Positions 1-12,212 are shown, numbered from the stretch's first letter. The stretch is 64,000 bases of DNA from Beta vulgaris subsp. vulgaris (GCF_026745355.1 NC_079205.1:1371283-1435282); one strand, 5' to 3'. The notes: generated by a model from the letters alone, not told the origin. Translations and numbers: made by a program.

Positions 1-255
1 AGTAACTTACAAGTATTTTGGGTTAAAAGCAACTATAAATTTTAGTCTTTAAAAAATATGTCAATTTTAGATATGATCTTATACATAATTGGGCATCTCG
101 AGTCGAGCTAAGATCACTCGAGTCGAGTTTTGACCAAGTAGATCTTGAGTAACTTACAAATATCTTGGGTTAAAAGCAACTATAGGTTTTAGTCTTTAAA
201 AAAAATGTCAAATTTAGATATGATCTTATACATAATTCATAATTGGGTATTTGAG
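1..255. repeat. Tandem duplication, about 147-bp unit
   Basis: A block beginning AGTAACTTACAA at position 1 recurs at 148 with few substitutions (AACTATAAATTTTAG versus AACTATAGGTTTTAG). The spacer between them holds CTCGAGTCGAG phrases. The left edge may continue outside the window. No coding potential is seen. Confidence 0.8.
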
Positions 256-258
256 CTT

Positions 259-267
259 AAAAAAAAA
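259..267 (-). terminator. Pol III terminator of tRNA-Arg
   Basis: A run of nine A on the plus strand is a T9 run on the minus strand, starting 8 nt past the tRNA 3' end. This is the usual RNA polymerase III stop signal. Confidence 0.7.
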
Positions 268-275
268 TTAATGTA

Positions 276-348
276 CGCGTCAGGTAGGGGTCGAACCTAC
301 GACCTTCTGCTTAGGAAACAGACGCTCTATCCACTGAGCTACAGACGC
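276..348 (-). tRNA. tRNA-Arg (anticodon CCU)
   Basis: The minus strand folds as a 73-nt tRNA. The acceptor begins GCGTCTG, the D arm has TAGCTCAGTGGATAGAGC, the anticodon loop is TTCCTAA (positions 317-311) and the T arm has GGTTCGACCC. The CCT anticodon reads the AGG arginine codon. There is no intron and CCA is not encoded. Acceptor pair 6-67 is a T-T mismatch, which I recall also in the Arabidopsis tRNA-Arg(CCT). The gene looks intact and is followed by a T-run terminator. Confidence 0.96.
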
Positions 349-1325
349 TTGTATTAATTACTTATGCTTTTGAGATCATATAAATGGAAGATTAGATTAC
401 CTCTTTATACAAAGGAGGTTTTGATAAATTAATAAATAAAACAAAGAGGCAATAACATGCATGAAGCCTGAAGAAAAAGAAACATAAAACATCACTATCA
501 ATATCAGTTCTTTTTTCATGAAAGTGTCACTTAACTTTAGATTTCGTAATAGTAAAAGATTAGTTTTTACTTAATCTTTAATTTTGAAAAGGACGTGTTC
601 TTTAACATAACTCAATTTAATGTCTTAAAATATTTTTAGTGGATATTAAATCTATATGCAATTGAAGGTGATAAATGATACTTTATAGTTTATGGAAAAA
701 TAAAATTATTCTATTAAGGAAAATTAAAAATTTTATGACGTGTTGTGTCGTGTCGTGATGACAATCTTATGTATCACATGTCGAGGTCATAACATGTTAT
801 AGCCAATCTTAATCTTGTGCAAACTTTAAGTTTAATATGAGTCTTTTTGGAGTAATGGATTCACTTATCCTCAATGGAAATGAAGGAATGGTCCATATTC
901 TTAATTATTGGTTCATAATGGACGAAGGAGGAAATTGGAGGACTTGTTATTGTTTAGTGACCTCGTTGCATCAGACTCAGTCATAAATCAAGAAACCTTC
1001 GTGCCATAATATGAACATAGGTTATGAAAAAAACAAATTGCGATAATTTTAAATAATCCTAGATAATAAATATAAAACCGTTTTTTATATGTGCAACTCT
1101 GAAGGTTGTATACTTATATATAAGCATTAAATAAAATGGTATTATTTCAAAAGTTTATGATAACAAAATCACAAGTCAATTAATGCTACCAATACTTAGT
1201 TATTGCGTAATATTTTCATTTACACCTTTTCTCATGTAGATGCATATATCATTTTCGTTTAAACTAAAAAAAGTTGAAGCTACATGTAGAAAAAAAAGCT
1301 TTGAATGGAGCAATATAGTCATTAT
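349..1325. other. Intergenic, no gene seen
   Basis: AT-rich sequence with stops in all frames. I see no supported gene or bounded mobile element here. Confidence 0.5.
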
Positions 1326-1714
1326 TAGACCTTGACATGGACTGAGTCGGGCCTGTTCACGGGGTTGGGAAATGACTGGCCGTGAGAGGCCCGAAATTTC
1401 TAGATTTTGTCTACGGTCCGGCTCAGACCCACGACACGCGGGTTAGGCTCGTATCTCTTGCGGGCCTAACCCGTGTTTCATATTGTTTTTTATTTCGGAT
1501 TTTTTGACAGTTTTAAGCTAAAAAACAAAGGGAAGGGACGTTCGGCCCACAGACCATCTAGACGTGCTCGTGCCGGTGCGGGCTTGAAATAAAATTTCTT
1601 AACCGCGACAAGCCTACAAACCACGTAGGCCGTAGCTGACAACGGACCGAGTCGGGCTCTTGCCTTGCCAGCCCTGCCCGGCCCGCGTGCTGGCTCGACC
1701 GATGCCCACCTCTA
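1326..1714. mobile_element. GC-rich non-coding hAT-like element, probable
   Basis: The block begins TAGACCTTGACATGG and ends GATGCCCACCTCTA. The end is the inverse of a hAT-type TAGAGGTG terminus. The inside is rich in CGGGCC phrases, unlike the AT-rich surroundings. It resembles the element at 49302-49582, which has a perfect target duplication; here I find no clear 8-bp duplication, so the boundaries are uncertain. Confidence 0.5.
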
Positions 1715-2139
1715 ATAAACATTATGTGGAACAAAGTATATGATTATTCAGCAAATTACAATCTTTCTATAAACATCAAAGAATTTTCTTAGTTTTATTA
1801 CAACTAGTATTGAGTTGTGACCCTTCCAAATATTCTCTTACACACTATACATAAAGAAAATGATAATATAAATTGATTGTCTCTTCTTTCATTCTCTCTC
1901 TCAAATCAACTATTTATATATTTTCTCTTCTTTCCTATTTTTTTTTTAAAATTTAATTATTTTTTTGGGATTTTTTATTATTAAAAGCAGAAGTGGAATT
2001 AACCAAAGAAATATAGAAAAAAGGGAGAGAAAGAAGAGAAAGAAAGAGCCTTGTAGAGGATGACCTCATCCTCTCTTCTTCTCCTTCTTATCATTCCTCT
2101 TCTTAGATCTTAGTTTTCGCATCTGGGTTCCTTCAAACG

Positions 2140-2633
2140 GTGTGTTTTCTCTCTCTTATTTTTTACCTTTATCTCAAATGAATTCTGGGTTTTTGTATAA
2201 TTTTGATTGTTTTTTTTTGTTGTTTATGTTTATGTTTATGTTTATGTTTATGATTGATTCAGGAATCCTAGATTGATATATACACGATCCGATGTCCCTC
2301 AATTGAATTGAACAATACCCAACTTTTGGTTGATCAGAATTATTACTGGGTTCTGTTCATTTCTCATAAAAAAAGGTGATTTTTTTTGGGTGTATATTAT
2401 CGATTTAGTTCATTAATTTGGATTAGTTTCATTGAATTGGTTATTTTATGAGTTGGGTAATTTGAATTTGGTGATATTGATGTAGTAATGGTGAATTGTT
2501 GCATAATTTTGATTGTATACATTTATAAATGTGAGTTTTTGGTATGATTTTATGTTTTTGTAGTTTATGATAATGATGGGATGTTGAGAAGAGTATTATG
2601 AGGTTTATGATGTTTATTGTGATTGAATTGCAG
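2140..2633 (+). other. Probable 5'UTR intron of the RRM gene
   Basis: A pyrimidine-rich leader (about 2060-2139) reaches a donor ACG|GTGTGT. The acceptor TTGCAG lies 17 nt before the start codon. The interval is T-rich and contains a TTTATG repeat at 2222-2250. Inferred from splice signals only. Confidence 0.5.
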
Positions 2634-2650
2634 AAAAAAAAGAAAAAAAA

Positions 2651-5600
2651 ATGGAATCGGATCTTGGTAAGCTTTTCATTGGTGGGATCTCATGGGACAC
2701 GGATGAAAGTAGGCTTAAGGAGTATTTTGGTCAGTATGGAGAAGTAGTGGAGGCTGTTATCATGAGGGATCGTATCACAGGTCGTGCCCGTGGCTTTGGT
2801 TTTATTGTGTTTGCGGATCCTGTTGTTGCGGAGAGAGTTGTGATGGACAAGCACATGATCGATGGCCGAACAGTGAGTAGATTGCTGTGATTGTTGATGT
2901 TCTACATTCCTTGGAAATGTAATTTTAGATTGTACATTATCTATTAGTTGATTGCATTTTGCTATGTGCATTAGTACATTATGAGTAGATTGCAACTTGC
3001 ATAGCTTGAAACAGCTATGTATACTGGTGATCTCTTGGTGGTAGTTTTTTTTGTTTTCTGTACTGAGATTTAGATACTAACTTGATGTTTAAACTTTAAA
3101 TTGACCTGGACTGATTTGTGATAAAATTTGTTTGACTCTGACCTTTTACTTAGGTTGAAGCAAAGAAAGCAGTCCCAAGGGACGATCAACAGATTCTGAG
3201 TAGAAACAATAATATCATACAAGGATCTCCTGGTCCTGGACGTACCAAAAAGATTTTTGTAGGTGGTTTAGCTTCAACAGTTACAGAGAGTGACTTCAAG
3301 AAGTACTTTGATCAGTTTGGTATCATCACGGATGTTGTGGTAATGTATGATCACAACACCCAAAGGCCAAGAGGGTTTGGGTTTATTACTTATGATTCAG
3401 AAGATGCTGTTGATAGGGTGTTGCATAGAACTTTCCATGAACTTAATGGAAAAATGGTTGAGGTAAAGCGGGCAGTACCAAAAGAGCTGTCCCCTGGCCC
3501 CAGTCGCAGCCCCCTAGTAGGATACAACTATGGTATGAGTAGGGCTAGCAACTTCATTAATAATTATGCTCAAGGATACAATCTTAACTCCATTGCAGGA
3601 TATGGTAGACTTAATCCACTTGTTACTGGTAGAACTGGGCTTCCTCCATTTGCTAATCCTGGATATGGAATGAGTATGAATATGGAGCCAGCATTGACTG
3701 CTGGCTATGGTGGTAACTCTAATTTCAGCAACAACCAGGGTTACGGTCGTGTATTGGGACCTTTTTATAGCACTGGCAACTCAAGTAGGTACAGCACTCC
3801 TATTGGGTATAATGTGGGTAATACAAGGGGTGATTCAATGGCAAACTCGACATCAAGAAATGTATGGGGAAATGGGTCTTTTAACAATCCTCAAAATCCC
3901 CCCAGTCCTGGTGCTTTTTTGGGATCTGGTAGTGGAAACTTTGGAGTCTCATTCGGAAATAGTGGAGCCAACTGGGGCTCATCTCCTGCCACATCCCAAG
4001 GTGGAGGTAATGGTTCTGGATATAGCAGTGGGAATCTTGGGTATGGTTTTGGTGATAGTTATGGGTTGGGAGGTGGAGGTTATGGAAGAACTCATACTAC
4101 TGATGCAGCTCCGGCATCTACATTTGCCTCATCAACAGGTGGTTTTGACACATCTTATGGGGAGCTATATCGTGGTGGATCAGGGTACGGTGATTCAACA
4201 TGGCGTTCTACTTCTCCAGAGCTCGATGGATCCAGTTCATTTGGTTTTGGTCTCGGCAATGCAGCTACAGATATTGCTTCTAGAACTTCTGACGGTCTAA
4301 TGGGAAGCTATAGTTCAGCAAATAGACAAGCAAATAGAGGTAAAGAAACAGAATTTCGCTGCCATTTCATTTCATGACTTATAGTCTATAATTGTCTACC
4401 ATGAAATAGAGTAGGGGAACGAATATTCATGTGCTAGCTTAAGGCTAGGTTCCTCCTTCAACCCTAGAAGCTTCAGTAAAATGCCTGAATGTAGGGGATT
4501 GTAGGATATAGATATTAAATGCCCAAGTATGGTGGTGCCGGATAATTGTTATTTGTTGTTGTTATATAGTTGGTTTGTTCTGTGCACAGCTTGAGTCCTT
4601 TTAGTTTAAATTTTGCTGTGCCCTTGCTGGATTTATCTATATGATTTGGACGCTTGAAACTGAGCTTTCAGCCATAGCTTTCTGTCGTATGGAACATGAC
4701 TAGGTGTGTGATCCTTTCAGGTCATATATGATGGGATGTAGTCTGGCAAACTCCGTGTTTATTTTCTAGCCCTTTTCTTCCAATTTATACACGTAGCTTC
4801 TTCTTGCAGATACCCTCTTTTCGTTCCCAAAAACGGAAAAAAAGTTGCTTGCTGTGAACTTAAGTTGGTAATAGCATATTTTGTCAAGGATTTTCTTGAA
4901 GGATACATCACTAATAAGTGATTTAAATGTCCATAGAATGCTTTAGTGGAGTGTACTTACTAACTACTATCCTTGTCAACAAGATTCCTTCCTTTCAGCT
5001 TAAGTTAGGAGAAAACTCAAGAAGTTTTGGTTTATATGGGTCAGTCTCTTGGTTAGGGATGTCACCCTGTGTATTTCGAGTAGATCAGCACCTTAGAATG
5101 CCACATGATTGCATGAGTAGGTTTTTATATTCTACCAACTACCAAGGATCTCGTCATCCCTCATTGTTCTCACTTGGGTTGTTTATACTCTACCAAGCCT
5201 TCTTTTGTGCTAATTGTCTCTGGCGACTTGTCGGGTGATATCTTTTACGGCCCGTTTGGTAGTCTTTAATAAATTGCGGTAATGGGAATGAATTTTAAGT
5301 GTAATTTTATTAGGGAAGCACCCTTAAAATCTCCATGGGGAGGCATTTTTTCTCCATGGACAAGCAATCTCACCCCTAAACTTGTGTTTTTGTCTCCAAG
5401 GGGAAGCAATTTTCATTACCACTCATTACCACCCTACAAGGTAGTATTGGATGGGAATGAAAATTCAAGAAGGAAAGTGGACACTTTAGGATAAATTAGC
5501 ATTACCATGGTAATGGACAATGATATTTTTCACAAATTTACACACAAATTCATTCCCATTACCACCATTTATGACCAACTACCAAACGGGCCGTTATAGT

Positions 5601-6087
5601 TGTCAATATGTTATGGTTTATCTTTTAAGATAGACAAAGGTTATTTACCTATGTGTTCTCTAAAATCAAAGAGGTATGTTGATAGTCTAACCTTTCTAGC
5701 TCTGGCATAAGTACATTGGTTGTTTCGTGAAGGATTATTAGGTAAAAAGCCTCACTCTTTCAAATAATTAGCCGTCAGATGTCCCAGGTACTTGAATGAA
5801 TTTCAGTCCCACAACCCGGAGTTCTTTTTGCAAAATGTAATTTTCTAGCTTTCTATCTAGTCACTATAGGTTTCTCAGAGATTCTATTATTCCACAAAAA
5901 ATCTTGGACCTTCTTTGTGTTTTCTTAGCGTTATATTTTGATATATTTGATACTGCTGCCGTAAAATATGCCAAGTTTATCTTCTCTAGCTGGTTTTAAA
6001 CATGCATTAACTGTATAGCAATATTCATAATCTTAATGTTATTCACTTATTCTTCTTTTAAAAACTTCCTCAGGAATTGCTGCATAG
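2651..6087 (+). CDS. Two-RRM hnRNP A/B-like RNA-binding protein
   Basis: Exons are 2651-2872, 3154-4339 and 6074-6087, which join in frame to 473 aa. RRM1 (about residues 6-80) has RNP2 LFIGGI and RNP1 RGFGFIVF. RRM2 (about 108-187) has RNP2 IFVGGL and RNP1 RGFGFITY. The rest is a low-complexity Gly/Ser/Asn/Tyr tail with GYG and SGNFG phrases, as in plant hnRNP1/Musashi-like proteins that bind mRNA in nucleus and cytoplasm. The long middle ORF runs to a stop at 4377, but a donor G|GTAAAG at 4340 and acceptor CAG at 6073 replace its last 12 residues with GIAA-stop. That restores an RG-IAA end I recall as typical of this family. A Tourist MITE sits in that last intron. By order it matches Arabidopsis At5g55550. 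The product class is sure; the exact role is not known. Confidence 0.93.
5248..5593. mobile_element. Tourist-type MITE (PIF/Harbinger), copy 1
   Basis: A 346-bp element with TTA duplicated at 5245-5247 and 5594-5596. It has long inverted ends starting CGGCCCGTTTGGTAGT. The outer 45 bp of the two ends match well, including GGTAATGGGAATGAAT. It lies in the last intron of the RRM gene. Copy 2 is at 58260-58622. Confidence 0.88.
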
Positions 6088-9000
6088 AAGACTTCAATTG
6101 AACAGCAGATGGTAACTGTTAGGATCCAGAAAGTCCAGCTAAACACTTTAGACTGTGTGAGTTCATACATTCCCTCGTTAATAAATATCGGCTTATAAGG
6201 AAATTCAGCATACGGTAGTAACAGGGATTTTGTCTCAGCATATCTTGAATGGTCTTTTTTCGGATAAGGTCTGAGACTTCAACTTTTTTCTTTTCTTCTT
6301 TCTTTGAAGTTAGGTTATTGGCGTTTGGTTGAGCTGTAAAATCAGATTGCGGGATATACTCAAAACGCTCATTCAAGATAGTTTGTCAGTGCACGATAAG
6401 TGAGGGAGCGAGCGATAGTATATCAGACATAGATCAGTGTTTTCTTCCGTTTTTTTTTTTGTTTTTATAATTTTTTTTCCCGTTTAACATGCTGTAACGA
6501 CTAGCTAGTCGAATTTCTGTACTCATTACGTATATTTACTATTTTGTCCTCAGATTGTATGCATGAGGTGTTCTTTTGATTTCATAGTGTGAAACATTAG
6601 AGGGATACCCATCTAGGGTTCCCATTAAATAAGCTTACTGGATACTCAATATTCATTTGTGTTTGAATATGTAATGTTGTTGAAACAAACAATTTTAATT
6701 GTGTATTGATGAAATGGAGGTTATGAGGTTATGATCACCTTTTTTCCCCTCTCATTTTCTTTGTTCCTTTTTGCAGTTGAACAGAGAAAGTTCTTTTCTT
6801 TTCCCCCATATAGCAACTAGCATATGCCCATTTTTTGCTGTAAACTTTATCTGATTCTTAGATATCTTCACTCTTTTCCACTGCTTGCTTTTCTGACAAC
6901 TTGGCTGCAACCTTTGCAGCACTTTAACTACACCAAGCACATCCAAGAATAGGTAGTAACTAGTAAGTTCTCCACTTCTTCCCTGATTATTGGTTTTCAA
7001 TATTTCCGGTGATGAACTTACGACCTGTTTGGTATGTGGTTATAAACGGTGTTAAATGTTTACGATAATGGTATAAGTAAATTTGTGAAGAGAGTTTTAC
7101 CCTAATGTCTACATAAATCTTTGTAATTGTCTGTCATTAGATACCTCCTTTTCTTTCTAAGTTCATATTACCATCCATTACCATTCTACGTACACGTGGT
7201 ATTGAGAACACATATTTCATTTTGGGATGAAATTTCGTTTCCATGAGATTTGACGTGAGACTTCTCTTACAAAACTCTCGCCTCTATCGAAAATTTGAAA
7301 TGGGTATGAAAATTTTCTTGATCTTTTTCCTAAATGTGTGTGGACAAACAAGCTCATCATAGAAATGACAAAACCATAGGATTGCTAGACATGAAATCTC
7401 AATCACCATGGTTGTTTGTGTTCTTAGTAGAAGTCTAAATAGCCTCAAAACATATTCTTTTGTGTGGTCATTGTGTCATCTTATCCACCCAACCTGCATA
7501 CCCCCACCATTTTCAAAACAAAGAAATCAGAAAAATCTGCTCTTGTAAAAGGAGGGATTTTGAGGATTGATGGATGAGAATTATGTGGTCCTTTCTATAT
7601 TGGATAGAAAAGGCAAAGATCCACTCTGAGTGAAAAAAAAAAAAAAAAGAACAGAAAAAAAATTCCTCACAGAAAAAAAGGAAAAAAATGTGAGGGAGAT
7701 GTTAATTACACCTTTTGCTACCTCTGCCCATACCGCGATACCCTATATTTTGATTGTATCCCGCTTTTCTTTAATACCTATTATATATGTTGTTTGGCCT
7801 TTAATTAATAAAATTTCTCTCTACCTGTGCCCATATTGCCATACCCTACATTTTGAGCCGTTCAACTAGACCTTACATTGGGTTTTGGTGAGTTTTGTTT
7901 TTTGATCTTAAGTTTCTAAATTCCAAACAAGAAGTTTGATTGTTATTGAAAGTGAATGAAGCAAAAAAGAACTATTTGCTGATATAGGATACAAGTGCAT
8001 TGCTAAATTGCTATAGTCCATATATATTTTCTTTTGATTTACTATTAGGATCAACAATTGAAATAATTTACGTATAAGTTTTTCTTCTTTTCACCATATT
8101 TTTGCTTAACGTATCTTTTTTTTTTATAACTTATTTATTTAGTTACTCTAAACTTTCCTTAACTTTTCTTATTGTTTTTTATAAACTTTTTTTGTTTTGA
8201 AATTTTCATAGTTGTTCTAAACGTTTTTTTATTTCTTTTGAACTTTTCTTATATTTTCTCAGAGTTTTCTTATGGTTTTTTTATTTTTTCCCTAAAAATA
8301 AGCAAAAATAAGATAAAAAGAGACGATTAATTTATTTTTAATTTTATTTTAACTATTAACCTAAGCTTCTCAAGAATTGGAAAGTGGGAGGCAATATCTA
8401 CAATGTTTTTCTATGTGCACACACCATCTTTTTGAGATTATAACTCTTATATTATTATTGTTGTTGTTATGTGCATTCATATTGCATACATCATCTCCAC
8501 ACATCTACTTACTTCAAATGTTGGCAAAGTTCTCAGTCGTGCATGCAACGAATTAACAACATTGAAGTCTAATTGAAGCAAAGAGAGATGAATTGTTTAA
8601 AGTTTTAACCCTTGTTCTTTCTTGAATATATTGCCTTTAGTTGTAAGCTCACATAAAATCTCAACACCCTCTTGTACATCCTCCTCTCTTTTAATCTCGC
8701 GTCTTTATTAGAATATAAAGCTAATTTTAGAATTGTAATTATTAGTTTAAGATTTTGGTTGAGTTAGATTTTTTTTTTTTTTTTTTGCATGGAATTGAAC
8801 ATAATTTAATTTGTCTGAACTTAATTGAATTTGCCTAAACTGAACTGAATAGTATTTAATTTCTTTGAACTGAATTGAATTTAATTAAAACTATGAGAGG
8901 AAACTAATTGAACCGAACTTAACTGAATTTTTCTGAACTAAACTAAATTTCCATTAATTCAATCCAAAGAACGTAGCCTTATTCTCTGATACCAGTTTTT

Positions 9001-9156
9001 TTATGCTCTAAAGAAAAAAAACATATAACTAATACTTAAATACTTAATACAAAATAAAATTATCAAATAGTTATTTTCCACACTCATTCATTAACCTGTA
9101 ATTACTTTTAATAATATAACTAGTTATTAGGTCCGAACAAAGCCCCGAGTTATTAA
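6088..9156. other. RRM gene 3'UTR, then AT-rich intergenic
   Basis: The first several hundred bases are probably the 3'UTR of the RRM gene. A diverged relative of the Tourist MITEs may lie at about 7020-7400 (GACCTGTTTGGTA start, internal CCATTACCATT). Positions 8780-8960 hold degenerate CTGAACTTAATTGAA phrases. No gene is seen. Confidence 0.5.
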
Positions 9157-9413
9157 TATTTTCATGTCAAAAAAGAACATCTAATGTTGCACAATTCATT
9201 GGTTAAAACTTTATTATAGTAACTTGAAGTCACGTGGTCGAATCTTGTATGAAATATATCTCTAATTTTTTAATATATGTTGATATTTTCATGTCAAAAA
9301 AGAGCATCTAATGTTGCATAGTTCATTGGTTAGAACTTTATTATAGTAACTTGAGATCACGTAGTCCGAATCTTGTACGAAACATATTTTTAATTTTTTT
9401 AATATATGTTGAT
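9157..9413. repeat. Tandem duplication, 127-bp unit
   Basis: TATTTTCATGTCAAAAAAG begins units at 9157 and 9284, and the units are about 90% alike. Each has a box-B-like stretch (GTGGTCGAATCTTG / GTAGTCCGAATCTTG) and CATTGGTTA upstream, so the unit may derive from a tRNA-type SINE. Confidence 0.8.
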
Positions 9414-10074
9414 GACATGAAACGAAACACCTAAAGGGAGAGTGCCACATGACATATATACTTGCTTCAGAACGTATTTTAATATATTTGTATATATAAT
9501 CGTCAAATATTTAATATATATTGAATATTTAAAAATATTCTCCAAAAAGAAAAAGTAGGAGTATAAAAAAAGGACCCAAAATAGGTGATGAAAACAACTT
9601 CCAACGAGCAAAATGACCTTTTGATTTGACTTTGGTGTTGGCCCATTTCAACTGTTAACGTATTTCGGCGCCTTAACCAATTCAAAGGTCGTTGATTTTA
9701 TGCAACCGCCTTTTTTTTGTCCTTTTTCTTTTTTCTATAAATGTCCCTTTTGTTTCGGCCCAGATATTTGACCATTTATACTATTATCGGCCCAGTATTC
9801 TTTTGGGCCCACCATTTACAATAATTCCACTATTTGTACTTTATAGTTGTATTTAATTTTTAAGTATTATTACTACTATTTCTTTAGTTGGTGCCAGAAA
9901 TAAATATGCTTTTGAATATGTTGTTATAATGTTATCCACATTTTATGTACATCTTTCCCACGTCGCCACATCTCCTTTCTACGGCGCAAGAAACGGAGAA
10001 ACTATGTTGTATGATTTTAGATCATACTTTTCAACCCTTACAATAACAAGTAACTATTTAAAAGCTCCCTCTAA
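9414..10074. other. Intergenic, no gene seen
   Basis: AT-rich sequence with no sustained coding frame and no bounded element that I can recognise. Confidence 0.5.
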
Positions 10075-10698
10075 TTGAACTTTTATTCATCTTCCTGAAA
10101 TTATTTAAAATCGCCTTAATTATCATATAAACGTACTATTATATCCTTGGTTGTTTTTACAACTCTTTTCTCTCCACCACCACCTAAAATCACTAACCAC
10201 CAATTGCTACCTCCAACCCACCGACGATCACCACCGACGACAACAATGTCTTTCGATGACGTAATCTTTTTCCCGGCAAGGTTTTTTCTTAACGAATTCC
10301 ATGGGGCTAACGTGTGGCCTGCACGTTGCCCCCATGGACACAACGTCTGGCTTGCACGTTACCCCCATGGACACAACGTCTGACCTGCACGTTGCCCCCA
10401 TGGAAACAACGTGCAGGCCACACGTTGTGTCCATGGGGGGCAACGTGCAGGCCACATGTTATCCCCATGAAATTCGTTAAAAAAAGTTTACCTCGTCAAA
10501 ATTTTGTGCTGGTCAGAATTTTGTGCTCGTCGCTGGTGCTCGTAGGTGTTGATTGTCGGTGAAGATGAGAGAGAATATGAATTAGAGGAGGAGTTAAGTT
10601 GGAACTAAAAATCAAAAAATATATAGTAAGGGTGTAATAGTACTTTTAGAGGAGAGTTAGGGCGTTTTAAGTAATTTGAGGAGATGTTAACCAATCCC
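10075..10698. mobile_element. Long-TIR MITE with an internal palindrome
   Basis: The left end (CTTCCTGAAATTATTTAAAA, then CGTACTATTATATCC) matches the inverse of the right end (CTCCTCAAATTACTTAAAAC, then AGTACTATTACACCC) over about 70 bp. The centre, about 10275-10490, is itself a large palindrome. I could not fix the target duplication, so the edges are approximate. The ORFs of 75-82 aa here only read the repeat. Confidence 0.65.
10275..10490. repeat. Palindrome made of ACGTTG/CCATGG modules
   Basis: Left arm CTTAACGAATTCCATGGGG, then GTGTGGCCTGCACGTTGCC. The right arm is its inverse, ending CCCCATGAAATTCGTTAA. The arms contain roughly 33-bp modules with GTTGCCCCCATGGACACAAC. A transcript would fold into a long hairpin. 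Confidence 0.85.
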
Positions 10699-11092
10699 TT
10701 TTTTTTTTCTTGTTATCCTCCTGCATCATTTAAATTTTGTTATTTTTTATGAGCTTAATGATGTTTTTAGGGTTTATTATATTTTAAAAATAAAAACTTG
10801 ATGTAAGCTATTATATATGAAATATTATATGTACGTATCAAACAAGTTTTATGTACCGTTTTATCATAAAAGCTAAGTAGTATAAGTCCAACTTTCCTTA
10901 CTCGTTCAAAATGTCATTTTGTAGGTTAAAAGAGTCACTTTAATATAATAGGTCACCTCCTGTTTGTAAAAAAAATCAATTGTACCCTAAGTGATGATTT
11001 CATTATCTCGACATAGTGAGTCCTTTAGTTCCATGTTTATATCAACCAATATAAAAGTTACAAGGTTTTCGCTTCAAAGTTGCAATTATATT
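10699..11092. other. Intergenic, no gene seen
   Basis: AT-rich spacer between two inverted-repeat elements. No gene or RNA is seen. Confidence 0.5.
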
Positions 11093-11498
11093 GAATTTTT
11101 TTCTTGGATAATGTAAAAGTGGGTTTTAATTCCCAAAATATGCCCAAAAAAATTAAAATTCCCTGCGTACCGTCCACATAGGACGGCATGCGAGAATTTT
11201 TTTTTATAGTAAAACCGCTACTTGCAGTAGCGGTTTACAAGTGCCGAGAATATTTTTTTTTTCAACTTAGGTAAAACCGCTACTCCGAGTAGCGGTTTAT
11301 TATGAAAACTGATATTTGCTTACCATATTTTGCGCAGGTAAACCGCTACTCAGAGTAGCGGTTTCCATGGGTTAAAACAAAAAAAAAAAACAGTTTTCTC
11401 GCGTGCCGTCCTACGTGGACGGTAAGCAGGGAATTTTAATATTTTTGGGCATATTTTGGGAATTAAAACCCATTTTTGCATTATTCAAGAAAAAAATC
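11093..11498. mobile_element. MULE-type MITE with three internal palindromes
   Basis: A 406-bp element flanked by the 9-bp duplication AATTATATT (11084-11092 and 11499-11507). The inverted ends, starting with G, match for about 90 bp through GGGTTTTAATTCCC and the CCGTCC..GGACGG block. Both the 9-bp duplication and long ends starting with G fit Mutator-like elements. Three 25-bp perfect or near-perfect palindromes with arms AAACCGCTACT/AGTAGCGGTTT lie at 11212-11236, 11274-11298 and 11340-11364. Confidence 0.88.
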
Positions 11499-11678
11499 AA
11501 TTATATTTAGAATTTCATGGCAAGAAAATTATTATAAATTTTACCTAAAAGATAAAGAAAATAATATTACAAAAGTTATGGCAGTGACTTAAGTAATTGG
11601 GTCTTTTCTTTTATATCTTGTGTAATGCATGAGATGTATGGTTTGTTAGACTTTATCCTAAGTAATCTATTGATCATT

Positions 11679-11808
11679 GAGCAGTAGGTGATTACCTAAT
11701 GATGTTGGTATCACTTTCAATCGATCCCAGAGATCCTGGGATCGAGTCTCACCAAGAAGGGTTCCCCCTATGCTTGCAAGGAACTTCATCTTACCTTTTG
11801 AAAAAAAA
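11679..11808 (+). mobile_element. tRNA-derived SINE with a 16-bp target duplication
   Basis: TAATCTATTGATCATT is duplicated exactly at 11663-11678 and 11809-11824. Inside are a box-A-like GATGTTGGTATCAC, a box-B-like GGGATCGAGTCTC and a terminal A8 tract, as in plant SINEs mobilised by LINE machinery. The perfect duplication suggests a fairly recent insertion. Confidence 0.88.
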
Positions 11809-12212
11809 TAATCTATTGATCATTATTTAATAATAGTATATGTTATGTATTTTATTCTGTATTTCATAGATTAGGTTATAGTTTTTTGTTGTTTAGAGGA
11901 GGTTACAATAAAGCATATAATATATATCTCAAACACTCAAAACAATTATTCAAATAAAAAGAACTTTACAAAAATAGAAGATAAATGATGCTCTCTAGAA
12001 ACTGTTAAGGAAGAAGAACATATATGTTGTTCTTTTGTCCGATTAACTCAAGTCATATGCACAGCACAACCCAATAGATAGGCCCATATCATTGGGCATT
12101 AGCCATATACAAGTGTTTGACATTATAAACACTACAATTCCTTCTTACCCTCCATTATGTTTTTTTTTGGCCTCCTTCCAAAAAACCTCTTTGTAAGAAG
12201 ATTGATCTCTAA

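Noticed and set aside
3707..4300. 197-aa ORF inside the RRM gene
   Set aside because: A shifted frame of the real Gly-rich exon, with no domain; the other frame has two RRMs and good splice sites.
4377..4377. Stop at 4377 as the end of the RRM protein
   Set aside because: Possible by intron retention, but the spliced end at 6087 gives the family-type C-terminus and uses strong splice sites.
10116..10562. Overlapping ORFs of 75-82 aa on both strands with repeated CGLHV/ACTLPP-type units
   Set aside because: They read the palindromic modules of an inverted-repeat element in both directions.
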